This document shows, piece after piece, positions 32,424 to 40,623 of a stretch of DNA of 64,000 nt (positions within the stretch are counted from its first letter, which is position 1; each line of letters opens with the position of its first letter). Source of the DNA: Caldisericales bacterium (lineage in GTDB: Bacteria; Caldisericota; Caldisericia; Caldisericales; Caldisericaceae). The translations under genes and the position numbers were made by a program. Where the stretch lies: NCBI GenBank assembly GCA_015489815.1, contig WFZA01000016.1, positions 23,025 to 87,024 on the forward strand, written 5' to 3'. The notes below the pieces were generated by a model. That model had not been told where the DNA came from, made no database searches, and worked only from the letters and a program-made list of their open reading frames with translations.

Positions 32424-33017
32424 TTATTCCTCAGGTTTCCAAACTGTATAAACCTTACCTGCAATCTTTATGTCAGGAGCAAATGTCTTCTTACCGGGTT
32501 CCCATCCTGCTGGTGCAACCTGATCCGGATGCTCGCGGACATACTGGAACGCCTGAATCTGACGGATAAGCTCCTTCACATTTCTTCCTACATTCGGATA
32601 AAGAACTTCAACGGCCCTTAAAATTCCGTCAGGGTCAATGATAAATCTACCTCTTACTGCCGTTCCACTCTCTTCATCGTAAACTTCGTAAAGGCGCGAA
32701 ACTTTTCCTGTTGGGTCTGCACCCATTGCAAATTTTACCGGCTTGATTAGCTCAGATGTTTCGTGCCACACTTTGTGGGAGAACACTGTGTCCGTGCTCA
32801 TAGAAATGACTTCAACGCCCATTTTTTTTAACTCATCGTAAGCTCTTGCCATTGCATTAATTTCCGTAGGGCAAACAAATGTGAAATCAGCAGGATAGAA
32901 GCAAAGCACCACCCATTTGCCTCTGTAATCAGAGAGCTTAATCTTGTCGATGCTCCCATCAGTTGGGAAGAACGCATCGGTCTCAAAATCTGGTACTTCT
33001 TTCCCCACCATCAACAT
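32424..33017 (-). CDS. Peroxiredoxin of the AhpC group lacking the usual resolving Cys
   Basis: The 197-residue protein has the peroxidatic Cys49 in F-T-F-V-C-P-T-E and another Cys at 39. At the place where AhpC-type 2-Cys enzymes have V-C-P-A, the sequence reads Q-V-A-P-A-G-W-E-P-G-K-K-T, so the resolving Cys is an Ala. It should reduce peroxides through a 1-Cys cycle or use an external thiol. The start has GGAGG. It lies between desulfoferrodoxin and the wHTH gene. Confidence 0.93.
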   Translation of the reverse strand: MLMVGKEVPDFETDAFFPTDGSIDKIKLSDYRGKWVVLCFYPADFTFVCPTEINAMARAYDELKKMGVEVISMSTDTVFSHKVWHETSELIKPVKFAMGADPTGKVSRLYEVYDEESGTAVRGRFIIDPDGILRAVEVLYPNVGRNVKELIRQIQAFQYVREHPDQVAPAGWEPGKKTFAPDIKIAGKVYTVWKPEE

Positions 33018-33051
33018 AATACCACCTCCTTAAGAAATTATTTTTAATAAA

Positions 33052-33441
33052 TTACTTTAATGTACCTTTCCAGAGACCATGAACGCTGCAATATTCCCTC
33101 GCGTATACCTCTTTTCCTTCAGGTACTTCAAAAACTGCTTCTGGTTTGTCACCAGGGTTGAGGAATTTTCTATATACCGCTCCGTCAACGACAAGTTCAA
33201 TCCATTCAATGTAGTGCTTTTCTTCCATAGGATGCGCTACGTTCTCACCTACTTTAACCACATAAGCATTGCCTTCCCTCTTAATGAACGGCACATGCTT
33301 TTCTGTAGAAGAATCTGCTGTTTTCTCCTCCAATAGTGTCATCGGCTGCCCGCAGCAAACAAGCTGTCCTGCACCTGGATGTGTCACCTCAACAATGTTT
33401 CCACATACTTCGCACTTGTAAATCTCCAATTTTTTCGTCAT
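33052..33441 (-). CDS. dfx: Desulfoferrodoxin (superoxide reductase)
   Basis: The 129-residue protein is a two-iron superoxide reductase. The N-terminal desulforedoxin domain has C-E-V-C-G-N at 10-15 and C-C-G-Q-P near 29-33. The catalytic domain has E-K-H-V-P near 47-51, H-P-M-E-E-K-H-Y-I near 69-77 and C-S-V-H-G-L-W near 118-124, supplying four His and one Cys to the active iron. It reduces superoxide to peroxide without making oxygen; the peroxide could then go to the adjacent peroxiredoxin. Confidence 0.96.
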   Translation of the reverse strand: MTKKLEIYKCEVCGNIVEVTHPGAGQLVCCGQPMTLLEEKTADSSTEKHVPFIKREGNAYVVKVGENVAHPMEEKHYIEWIELVVDGAVYRKFLNPGDKPEAVFEVPEGKEVYAREYCSVHGLWKGTLK

Positions 33442-33452
33442 ACTGCACCTCC

Positions 33453-34634
33453 TTATGAAATTTTTTCTTTTAATTTATTTGAAAATTCAGTTACAAAACT
33501 ATCAAGCTTTTCAAAATCAGCTGGCTTTGGATACCCCTTTACCATAACAGGCTCTATAAAATCAACCTTTAAATTAGAAAGCATTTCTTGAATTTGCTTT
33601 ACTCCTAAACCGCCCCATCCGTAAGATATAACAATTGATGCAACTTTCACCTTTGGGCGAAGTGCATTTGCAAGATACGCAGTAGAAACAACTGAAGGAT
33701 GTGCACCTGCAAGCACATAAGGGCTTGCAAAAATTACGCCTGCTGTATCTACAAGTTCCATAGCTATTTGTCCTACATCGGCAACTGTTAGATTTATAGG
33801 CACAACTTCGATATTCTTTTCTATAAACTTATCAGTCAAAAACTCGACGATTTTCTTCGTGCTTCCATGCATTGAAACATACGGAATTAAAACTTTATTC
33901 TCCACTTTATCTGAGATCCAGCCTTCGTAAGCCTTTATAATAATTTCCGGGTTTGGGTATACCGGACCATGGCTTGGAGCAATGTATTTTATATCGTACT
34001 GTTTTATCTTTTCTATGTTCTTTTTTATCTGTGTTCTAAACGGCATCATTATTTCCGCATAGTATCTCTTTGCGTCAACTATCACCCTGTGTTCGTTCTC
34101 CACAAACAGATGGCTTGCCGCCCTGTGTGACCCAAAGAAGTCACAGGAGAACAAAACTTTATCCTCTATCAAATAAGTAGACATTGTTTCAGGCCAGTGC
34201 ACCCACGGCGTAAATATAAACTTTAGCGTTTTTCCTCCAAGAGAGAGTTCTTCTCCATCGGTTATTTCAATAAAGACATCGTCTTTTAACAGTAAAAATT
34301 CTTTTAGGAATGACTTGCACTTTGCATTCGTAACTACTTTTGCATCTGGGTATAGTTTTAATACATCAGGAATACTTCCAGAATGGTCCTGCTCTGCATG
34401 ACTTGAGATAATGTAGTCAATCTTTTTAACTCCAAGCGCCTTTAAATTATCCAATAAAATTTCTTTTTTTTCAGGTTCAACTGTATCTATTAAGGCGGTT
34501 TTTTCCTTCCCAAAAATAATGTACGAATTATAACTCGTCCCGTCTGGAAGCGGGATAAGATCATCAAATATTTTTCTGTCCCAATCTATTGCACCAACTT
34601 CATAAACTCCATCCACTAATTTTCTTACAGCCAT
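33453..34634 (-). CDS. Flavodiiron protein (FprA-type oxygen/NO reductase)
   Basis: The 393-residue protein has an N-terminal metallo-beta-lactamase-like diiron domain with [10 protein letters not shown] near 79-88, S-C-D-F-F near 163 and A-P-S-H-G-P near 222. A C-terminal flavodoxin domain begins [12 protein letters not shown] near 250. It reduces oxygen to water or NO to N2O with electrons from rubredoxin or a similar donor. No rubredoxin gene is in the window. It starts directly after the ferritin stop. Confidence 0.95.
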   Translation of the reverse strand: MAVRKLVDGVYEVGAIDWDRKIFDDLIPLPDGTSYNSYIIFGKEKTALIDTVEPEKKEILLDNLKALGVKKIDYIISSHAEQDHSGSIPDVLKLYPDAKVVTNAKCKSFLKEFLLLKDDVFIEITDGEELSLGGKTLKFIFTPWVHWPETMSTYLIEDKVLFSCDFFGSHRAASHLFVENEHRVIVDAKRYYAEIMMPFRTQIKKNIEKIKQYDIKYIAPSHGPVYPNPEIIIKAYEGWISDKVENKVLIPYVSMHGSTKKIVEFLTDKFIEKNIEVVPINLTVADVGQIAMELVDTAGVIFASPYVLAGAHPSVVSTAYLANALRPKVKVASIVISYGWGGLGVKQIQEMLSNLKVDFIEPVMVKGYPKPADFEKLDSFVTEFSNKLKEKIS

Positions 34635-35150
34635 TTACGCCTCCTCGTTCGTTAAGGGAGTATAAGTACGCGTTCCTAAATCTCTGTCAAGCATAAATAA
34701 TCCGTTTCCGTTATCGCCAATGAACTTTAGCCTGTCGATTATTTCTCTATCGTTTTCCTCTTCTTCTACCTGCTCGTCAATAAACCATTGAAGGAAATTG
34801 TAAGTTGCTCTATCTTTTACTTCCTCTGCGACATCGATCAGATAATTAATGCGCTCAGTGATGTGTTGCTCGTGATTTAGTGTTTCTTCAAATACCTGCA
34901 ATGGAGATTCCCATTCAGTTGGAGGTTCCTTTATCGTATGTAACTTTACATCTTCGCCTCTCGATAAGATGTAATTAAACATCTTCATTCCGTGGTCAAC
35001 TTCTTCTTTGTACTGAACCATCATCCAATTTGCAAAACCTTTTAAACCAATTTTACTAAAGTAAGCAGACATAGACAGATAAAGATAAGCAGAATAAAAC
35101 TCTTCGTTTACCTGGTCAGTTAAAGCATTCTTCATTTTCTCGTTAAGCAT
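34635..35150 (-). CDS. ftn: Ferritin (FtnA-like)
   Basis: The 171-residue four-helix protein has the ferroxidase ligands in N-E-E-F-Y-S-A-Y-L-Y near 15-24, K-E-E-V-D-H-G near 48-54 and F-I-D-E-Q-V-E-E-E near 128-136. There is no heme-ligand pattern of bacterioferritin. It stores iron as ferric mineral and lowers free Fe(II) during oxidative stress. It is first in the operon with the flavodiiron protein, desulfoferrodoxin, peroxiredoxin and wHTH. Confidence 0.96.
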   Translation of the reverse strand: MLNEKMKNALTDQVNEEFYSAYLYLSMSAYFSKIGLKGFANWMMVQYKEEVDHGMKMFNYILSRGEDVKLHTIKEPPTEWESPLQVFEETLNHEQHITERINYLIDVAEEVKDRATYNFLQWFIDEQVEEEENDREIIDRLKFIGDNGNGLFMLDRDLGTRTYTPLTNEEA

Positions 35151-35190
35151 ATCCTACACCCCTTTCTTTTTTTAAAATCATTTTAGTTTT

Positions 35191-35218
35191 ATTATAAACC
35201 TTTTTTGAAATCTGTCAA
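35191..35218 (-). promoter_or_regulatory. Promoter of the ferritin operon
   Basis: TTGACA (35218-35213) and TATAAT (35196-35191) on the minus strand have a 16-bp spacer. A leader of about 35 nt precedes the ATG. The downstream A+T-rich stretch shares TAAAACTAAAA with the box at 35280-35295, but on the other strand. Confidence 0.8.
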
Positions 35219-35438
35219 CCACAGCTTTCCAGAAACCTATTAGAGATATTTGGAAACCTAAGCCATAATACTCTAAGAATTTATTATATTATAAAACTAA
35301 AAAGTAATTATTTCAACATTTTTTTATTCTTAAAAATCCTTAAACTCGTTATCAAAGAGTTAAAATCAAATTTCTGCATCCAATACGCAGAAAGATACTT
35401 TATATAAAAACACAGAAAAGTCTTTCTCAAAAAGTAAA
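35219..35438. other. Intergenic region between ferritin and feo operons, with a candidate Fur/PerR box
   Basis: This A+T-rich spacer has no credible ORF. It holds a 16-bp near-palindrome, TTTATTATATTATAAA, at 35280-35295 (two mismatches to its own reverse complement), similar to Fur/PerR boxes. It also has a small hairpin TTTCTGC/GCAGAAA near 35370-35395. It probably serves as the shared control region of the two divergent iron operons. Confidence 0.45.
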
Positions 35439-35462
35439 TACTTGACTTTTTACTTGACTTTT
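35439..35462 (+). repeat. 12-bp tandem duplication carrying two -35 boxes
   Basis: TACTTGACTTTT is repeated exactly twice in tandem. Each copy contains TTGACT. Only the second is correctly spaced for the -10 at 35476-35481. Confidence 0.85.
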
Positions 35463-35481
35463 GTCTACTATTCAATATACT
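35454..35481 (+). promoter_or_regulatory. feoAB promoter
   Basis: TTGACT (35454-35459) and TATACT (35476-35481) are 16 bp apart and lie about 45 nt before the feoA start. Confidence 0.8.
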
Positions 35482-35501
35482 AACTTAGTCATAACTAACT
35501 T
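35482..35501 (+). promoter_or_regulatory. Candidate operator for the DtxR-like regulator
   Basis: The 20-bp sequence AACTTAGTCATAACTAACTT directly follows the -10. It is symmetric at 16 of 20 positions with core TTAGT-N4-ACTAA, resembling DtxR/IdeR boxes (TTAGGTTAG type). The DtxR-family gene at 37708 is in the same operon, so autoregulation by iron is likely. Confidence 0.55.
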
Positions 35502-35525
35502 TGAAAAAAAGAAATGAGGTGGATA

Positions 35526-35768
35526 ATGTTTAACGAGATAATGCCCCTGGCAGATGTTTCAGAAAATACAAAAGTACAAATTGTGAGTTTCTCTGGAGGT
35601 TATAACTTTGTAAGAAGATTACAGGAAATGGGGCTCGTACCTGGACAAATTGCTAAAATAATAAGAAATTCTAAAATTGGCCCGGTAGAAGTATCTGTTA
35701 TGGGCTCTAATCTTGCAATAGGCAGAGGAATTGCGTCAAAAATCCTCGTGAAGGTGGTATATGAATAA
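35526..35768 (+). CDS. feoA: Ferrous iron transport protein A
   Basis: The protein has 80 residues from the ATG at 35526, chosen because GAGGTGG lies correctly ahead. An in-frame ATG at 35514 overlaps that site. It is an SH3-like FeoA domain with L-A-D-V-S-E-N near 6 and R-R-L-Q-E-M-G-L-V-P-G near 32-42. It assists FeoB. It overlaps feoB by 8 nt. Confidence 0.93.
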   Translation: MFNEIMPLADVSENTKVQIVSFSGGYNFVRRLQEMGLVPGQIAKIIRNSKIGPVEVSVMGSNLAIGRGIASKILVKVVYE

Positions 35769-37698
35769 AAAAGAGTTTACCGTTGCCCTTGCAGGTAATG
35801 CAAATGTAGGTAAAAGTGTAATATTCAACCAATTAACCGGCGGAAACCAGATTATAGGGAACTGGCCGGGGAAAACCGTAGAAAAAGCAGAAGGCTTTCT
35901 TGAACAGGAAGGAATTAAACTTCACATAGTAGACCTACCGGGTATATACTCACTTTCCACATACTCAGAAGAAGAGATCGTTTCTAGGGAATTTATCGCA
36001 AAGGAACATCCAGACCTCGTTGTAAATGTAGTGGATGCATCCAATTTAGAAAGAAATTTATTCTTTACCTTACAGCTAATCGAGCTTGAAGTACCCCTTG
36101 TAATTGCGTTAAACCAATACGACATATTGGAAAACAAAGGACTCCACATAAATGAAGATAAGCTTTCTAAACTGCTTGATGCGCCAGTAGTCAAGACAAT
36201 TGCAGTCCAAAACAAAGGACTAAAAGACTTATTTAAAGTAATAAAAGAGACACTACTCTCAGAAGAGAAAAAAGTGCCACACATAAAGTACGGCAAAGAA
36301 GTAGAATCAAGAATTGAGATCCTCGTTGAAAAGCTCAAAAATAAAAAAATTAAACTTTCCTACCCGTACCGTTTTGCTGCAATAAAATTACTGGAAAACG
36401 ATCCTTTAATAAAAAAAGAAGTAAACGACCCTGAAATACTTTCTACAGTTAAAAAACTCCAGGAAGAGCTAAAGGAAATACACGGAGAAGACGCCGAAAC
36501 AGTAATAATTTCGGAGAGGTATGCCATTGCATCACGCATAGCAGAGTCCGTAATCACGAGAAGGTACATGGTAAAAGCCAGCATTGGAGACTGGTTTGAT
36601 AAAATCGCTTTAGATAAGTTCTGGGGATATGTATTCTTTATACTTATAACAATAGGTATATTTTATACAGTATTCAAATTCGGAAGTTACTTTTCAGATC
36701 TTTTAAGTAACTGGCTTGAAGCGTTTAAACCTACATTTATGCAGATACCACTTTCTCCATTCTGGGATAAAATATTGTGGGACGGCGTAATGGAAGGGGT
36801 AATCGCAGGAATAGGCATAGTGCTTCCATACATTGCGCCATTTTACCTACTCCTTGCGTTTTTAGAGGATAGTGGTTATCTGGCAAGAATTGCATTTTTA
36901 ACAGACAATCTAATGCACAAAATGGGCCTTCACGGCAAAGCATTTATGCCGCTAATTGAAGGGTTCGGATGCAATGTCCCAGCAGTTCTCGGCACAAGAA
37001 TTATGGAGCGCGACAGAGACAGATTCCTTGCAGCAATACTCGTAACGCTTGTTCCCTGCTCAGCACGGACGGTTATTATATTAGGACTTGTCGCCGCATT
37101 CTTAGGGCCAATATATGCATTTCTTATTTATGTGCTTGATTTTATACTCATTGTAATCGTTGGGCGCATTCTGAACAAGTTTATGAAGGGCACACCGTCC
37201 GGACTCATAATGGAAATGCCCAGATATAGAAAACCAGTAATGCGTATAATTTTAAAGCAAACATGGATTAGGCTAAAAGAATTTGTCTATATCGCATTCC
37301 CTATTATCATTATAGCAAATGTCGTAATAGAACTCTTTGCATTACTGAATTGGTTAAATCCTGTTGCAAATTTTTTAAAGCCTGTCGTAACTAATTTCAT
37401 CGGCCTGCCACCACTTGCAGGTGTTACGCTCATATTTGGAGCATTAAGAAAAGAACTCACACTCGTAATGCTTGCCGGAATATACCACACGACAAACTTT
37501 GCGTCTATTATGACGCCAAGGCAAATTTTTGTTTATGGATTTGTAACGATGATCTACATTCCCTGCGTTGCCACAATGGCAGCATTAAAAAGAGAGTTTG
37601 GCTGGAAACGCACTACATTAATCGTCGTTGGGGAACTTGCGGGGGCAATTATACTGGGCGGATTATTCAACCAGATATTAAAACTATTTATGCCGTAA
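35761..37698 (+). CDS. feoB: Ferrous iron transport protein B
   Basis: The 645-residue protein has an N-terminal G domain with G-N-A-N-V-G-K-S at 12-19, D-L-P-G-I-Y-S-L-S near 58-66 and N-Q-Y-D near 117. A spacer domain follows, then a membrane part with two Gate motifs (G-F-G-C-N-V-P-A near 401 and V-P-C-S-A-R near 434). It imports Fe(II). The C-terminus is short and lacks a cysteine-rich FeoC-like tail. Confidence 0.97.
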   Translation: MNKKEFTVALAGNANVGKSVIFNQLTGGNQIIGNWPGKTVEKAEGFLEQEGIKLHIVDLPGIYSLSTYSEEEIVSREFIAKEHPDLVVNVVDASNLERNLFFTLQLIELEVPLVIALNQYDILENKGLHINEDKLSKLLDAPVVKTIAVQNKGLKDLFKVIKETLLSEEKKVPHIKYGKEVESRIEILVEKLKNKKIKLSYPYRFAAIKLLENDPLIKKEVNDPEILSTVKKLQEELKEIHGEDAETVIISERYAIASRIAESVITRRYMVKASIGDWFDKIALDKFWGYVFFILITIGIFYTVFKFGSYFSDLLSNWLEAFKPTFMQIPLSPFWDKILWDGVMEGVIAGIGIVLPYIAPFYLLLAFLEDSGYLARIAFLTDNLMHKMGLHGKAFMPLIEGFGCNVPAVLGTRIMERDRDRFLAAILVTLVPCSARTVIILGLVAAFLGPIYAFLIYVLDFILIVIVGRILNKFMKGTPSGLIMEMPRYRKPVMRIILKQTWIRLKEFVYIAFPIIIIANVVIELFALLNWLNPVANFLKPVVTNFIGLPPLAGVTLIFGALRKELTLVMLAGIYHTTNFASIMTPRQIFVYGFVTMIYIPCVATMAALKREFGWKRTTLIVVGELAGAIILGGLFNQILKLFMP

Positions 37699-37707
37699 AC
37701 TTAAAAA

Positions 37708-38091
37708 ATGAAAGATAAAACTACAAGAAGTATTGAAGATTACCTTGAGGCAATATATCTTATTAAGCAAAAAAAACAAACCGTCAGAGTAATCGATGTC
37801 GCAAAGTGCCTGTCAGTAAAACTGCCTTCAGTAACGGGCGCTCTAAAGAGGCTTAGTGAAAAGGGTTTCGTGATACATACCTCCTACGGTGAAATAGAAC
37901 TAACAGAAAAAGGAAAACAGATAGGGAAAGAAACATGGGAAAAGCATAAACTTTTATTCACATTACTTCATAAAGTACTGGGCGTTTCAGAAGGCACGGC
38001 ATATAAAGAAGCATGCCTTATAGAACACCTTATATCAAAAGAAACTGAAGAAAAAATTAAACAGTTTTTAGAGAAACACAATCACAAATAA
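37708..38091 (+). CDS. DtxR/MntR-family metal-dependent regulator
   Basis: The 127-residue protein begins S-I-E-D-Y-L-E-A-I-Y, the DtxR/MntR start. It has a winged helix with L-S-V-K-L-P-S-V-T-G-A-L-K-R-L and a dimerisation domain (H-K-L-L-F-T-L-L near 77, then E-A-C-L-I-E-H). It lacks the C-terminal SH3 domain of DtxR, as in MntR-size proteins. It ends the feo operon, so Fe(II) is the probable ligand. There is no obvious Shine-Dalgarno; the start is 9 nt after feoB. Confidence 0.9.
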   Translation: MKDKTTRSIEDYLEAIYLIKQKKQTVRVIDVAKCLSVKLPSVTGALKRLSEKGFVIHTSYGEIELTEKGKQIGKETWEKHKLLFTLLHKVLGVSEGTAYKEACLIEHLISKETEEKIKQFLEKHNHK

Positions 38092-38094
38092 AAA

Positions 38095-38123
38095 ACTGCC
38101 CGTCTTTTTTAAAGACGGGCAGT
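38095..38123. terminator. Bidirectional terminator between feo operon and PLP gene
   Basis: A perfect 13-bp stem (ACTGCCCGTCTTT with its complement) has a 3-nt loop. On the minus strand it is followed by TTTTTTATTT, a proper terminator for the PLP gene. On the plus strand the stem lies 3 nt past the DtxR-like stop but lacks a T-run after it. Confidence 0.85.
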
Positions 38124-38150
38124 GCGTAATCATCCAAAAACAAATTTCTT

Positions 38151-39629
38151 TTATAGATACTTTTTAATTAATCCTACTCTTTCATTAAATTCTTTTATTC
38201 TTTCGTCCCATTCTTTGTAGGATTCAAACTTTTCGTCCCAGTAATTGTCATCGTACCACTGCGCGTTAAGCTCTGCAAGTTCTTTGCCTTGCTGCTCAAT
38301 CCATGTAAAGTACTTTAAGTTATGCATTCTCTTTTTGTCGTAGTATCTGAGTTCCAGCATCCAGTCAGTCGTTGCGCCAAGCAAGTAACGATCAAAGTCT
38401 TTTGCAGCGTCCATTTCAGTATATTCTCCGTATTGGTCTCTGAGCTCCTGAAGTCTCGATTGATAGAGTTCCATAGAATCTGTTGCAACGGTAAATATTA
38501 CATCTTTATCAGTCATTTCGTAGTACTTTGCCATTTTGATTGCACCGAGGATATTTGCAGTTGAGGAAATACCAAAGAGGTCAAGTTTATCTACAAATGC
38601 AGGATCTACGCCAGATTCCTTAAGATACTTTCTACCAGCAGGCTCGTTAAATAATCTAATTAAGTGCATGCAAGCTTCATCGTCAATGTCTACAACCATA
38701 TCAATATTTTTTACATCAAAAATCCACGGAACATGCTTATCTCCGATTCCTTCGATCCTGTGTCCACCGTAACCATTATAAAGAAGTGTAGGGCATTGAA
38801 GTGCTTCACCTGCGCCAATCTTAATCGTAGGGAATTTCTTTCTTAAGTAGTTACCACTGCCAAGAGTGCCAGCAGAACCCTGAGTAAGGAACAACGCAGT
38901 CATTCTCTGGCCTTCCTTTTTCTCTTTATTGAATACTTCTTCCATTGCAGGTCCCGTTACGGCATAGTGCCAGATCGGGTTTCCAAACTCTTCAAACTGG
39001 TTCAATACAACGATTTCATCCGGCCTTTGCTGTTTGAGTTCTTTTGTTTTATCAAAAACCTCTTTTACATTGCTTTCAACGCCAGGTGTAGCATACACTT
39101 CTGCACCAATACTCTTGAGCCACTCGAACCTTTCTTTGGACATCCCTTCAGGAAGTACTGCAATTGCCTGGCAAGCAAGTAGTGCAGAATCGTATGCACC
39201 ACCCCTGCAGTAATTTCCGGTAGATGGCCAGAGTGCTTTCTGTCTGGTTGGGTCAAATGCACCTCTGGTAAGTTTTTCTACGAGCGGACCAAATGTCGCA
39301 CCAACTTTGTGAGAACCCGTTGGGAAGTATTTACCAATTAAAACGAAAATTCTTGCCTTTACTCCACTTAATTCTGGAGGAATTTCTACATAATTTACGC
39401 CATCGAAACCGCCACCAAATTTAACTGGTTCATTTTTCCAGGTAATCCTGAATAAGTTCCTCGGGTGAAGATCCCACAAACCAATGTGTTTTAATTCTTC
39501 TTTTATTTTTTCTGGAATTTTCGTAGGATCACGCATCTGCTCGTAAGTAGGAATAATAATGTTTCTTTCTCGTGCTCTCTGGATAGTTCTTTCAAGAACC
39601 TCCTCGTTAACTATGTCATTTTTAGACAT
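38151..39629 (-). CDS. PLP-dependent fold-type II enzyme (tryptophan synthase beta/cysteine synthase superfamily), substrate unknown
   Basis: The protein has 492 residues from the ATG at 39629, which has AAGGAGG. The PLP Lys lies in P-T-G-S-H-K-V-G-A-T near 105-114. W-P-S-T-G-N-Y-C-R-G-G-A near 135-146 binds the cofactor, and T-Q-G-S-A-G-T-L-G-S-G near 258 binds the phosphate. It is longer than TrpB or CysK. It has an acidic C-terminal tail of about 100 residues and no indole- or serine-specific motif that I recognise. No trp or cys genes are near. It has its own promoter and terminator, so it is a single-gene unit. Confidence 0.8.
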   Translation of the reverse strand: MSKNDIVNEEVLERTIQRARERNIIIPTYEQMRDPTKIPEKIKEELKHIGLWDLHPRNLFRITWKNEPVKFGGGFDGVNYVEIPPELSGVKARIFVLIGKYFPTGSHKVGATFGPLVEKLTRGAFDPTRQKALWPSTGNYCRGGAYDSALLACQAIAVLPEGMSKERFEWLKSIGAEVYATPGVESNVKEVFDKTKELKQQRPDEIVVLNQFEEFGNPIWHYAVTGPAMEEVFNKEKKEGQRMTALFLTQGSAGTLGSGNYLRKKFPTIKIGAGEALQCPTLLYNGYGGHRIEGIGDKHVPWIFDVKNIDMVVDIDDEACMHLIRLFNEPAGRKYLKESGVDPAFVDKLDLFGISSTANILGAIKMAKYYEMTDKDVIFTVATDSMELYQSRLQELRDQYGEYTEMDAAKDFDRYLLGATTDWMLELRYYDKKRMHNLKYFTWIEQQGKELAELNAQWYDDNYWDEKFESYKEWDERIKEFNERVGLIKKYL

Positions 39630-39673
39630 CCCATACCTCCTTGTAAATAATTTATTTGCAATTTTTAGCAACT

Positions 39674-39701
39674 ATTTTATACGCACACTTTTTTTTGTCA
39701 A
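39674..39701 (-). promoter_or_regulatory. Promoter of the PLP enzyme gene
   Basis: TTGACA (39701-39696) and TAAAAT (39679-39674) on the minus strand have a 16-bp spacer. The leader is about 40 nt with a strong AAGGAGGT. Confidence 0.82.
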
Positions 39702-39723
39702 GACAATCATTAGTAGAGCGTTT

Positions 39724-40575
39724 TTACAAATTATTGTTAAGCGAATATTCCTCAGTAAAAGAACTTATTTTTCCAAGTCGAATTTTCTTTTTCTTTATAA
39801 AAGCAACGACTTCAAAATCAAATACCTTTAACGCGTAATAAAGCGCTTCTTTTAACCCAAAGTTAAATTGTTTTATAGAATGTGCATCTGAGCCAACAGT
39901 AATCTCAGTTCCTCCGACAGACACATAATAGGACAAAATTTCTTTCGAGGGATACGGTTCGCCTGGTAACTGCCTGAAACCAGAACTATTTACCTCAAGT
40001 ACCATGCCATTTTTCACGATTTCAGAAAGAATAGGAAAAATAATTTCTTTATAATGCTCGGCATAGAAGGGACCGTAAAATTGTACTCCATATCGCTTTA
40101 TCACATCGAAGTGACCTACAACCTGAAAATAGTTCATATTGACGAGACTTTTCATTTCCTCAAAATACATTTCGTAAGCAGTTTTTTCGTCTTTCCCTTT
40201 AAAAAACGGAAGGCCGCTTGCACCTGCTATAGTAAAACCTTCAAGCCTGTGGACAGAGCCCATCAAAAAATCGTAATCCTTGTCTAAGGTAGCATTCAAA
40301 ATACTATTTTCAAGCTCTTTCTGATAAGTCACTTCAACACCAAAGAGTAAATTCAACTTATTGCCATATTTATTGCGAAGCATTGTAATATCTTTTGCAG
40401 CGTCATTATACCTGTAATAACCATAATCCTTATCCACCGGATCCAGATCCAGATGATCCGTAAATCCCAGATATTTGATGTTGCGTTTTATTGCTTCAAT
40501 TGCGTATGCCTCAGGATCTTGCACAGAATCTTTAGAAACGCGCGTATGAAGATGTAAATCCTCTATTATTCTCAT
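39724..40575 (-). CDS. PHP-domain phosphoesterase, histidinol-phosphatase (HisK) type
   Basis: The 283-residue protein starts D-L-H-L-H-T and continues with G-F-T-D-H-L near 37-42, G-V-E-V near 79-82, a G-S-V-H-R-L segment near 107 and G-S-D-A-H near 229-233. These are the metal ligands of the PHP fold, arranged as in HisK-type histidinol phosphatases. No his genes are near, so another phosphoester substrate is possible. The ATG lies 6 nt after a TAGAAT, suggesting a leaderless mRNA. Confidence 0.85.
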   Translation of the reverse strand: MRIIEDLHLHTRVSKDSVQDPEAYAIEAIKRNIKYLGFTDHLDLDPVDKDYGYYRYNDAAKDITMLRNKYGNKLNLLFGVEVTYQKELENSILNATLDKDYDFLMGSVHRLEGFTIAGASGLPFFKGKDEKTAYEMYFEEMKSLVNMNYFQVVGHFDVIKRYGVQFYGPFYAEHYKEIIFPILSEIVKNGMVLEVNSSGFRQLPGEPYPSKEILSYYVSVGGTEITVGSDAHSIKQFNFGLKEALYYALKVFDFEVVAFIKKKKIRLGKISSFTEEYSLNNNL

Positions 40576-40581
40576 AGGGTA

Positions 40582-40609
40582 ATTCTACTGGAAAAAGCGA
40601 AAAAATCAA
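40582..40609 (-). promoter_or_regulatory. Promoter of the PHP gene
   Basis: TTGATT (40609-40604) and TAGAAT (40587-40582) on the minus strand are 16 bp apart. The -10 ends 6 nt before the ATG. Confidence 0.65.
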
Positions 40610-40623
40610 CCCTGAAATGTCTC

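Noticed and set aside
38095..38123. The hairpin as a terminator only for the feo operon
   Set aside because: The T-run is on the minus-strand side, so it serves the PLP gene best; I list it as bidirectional.
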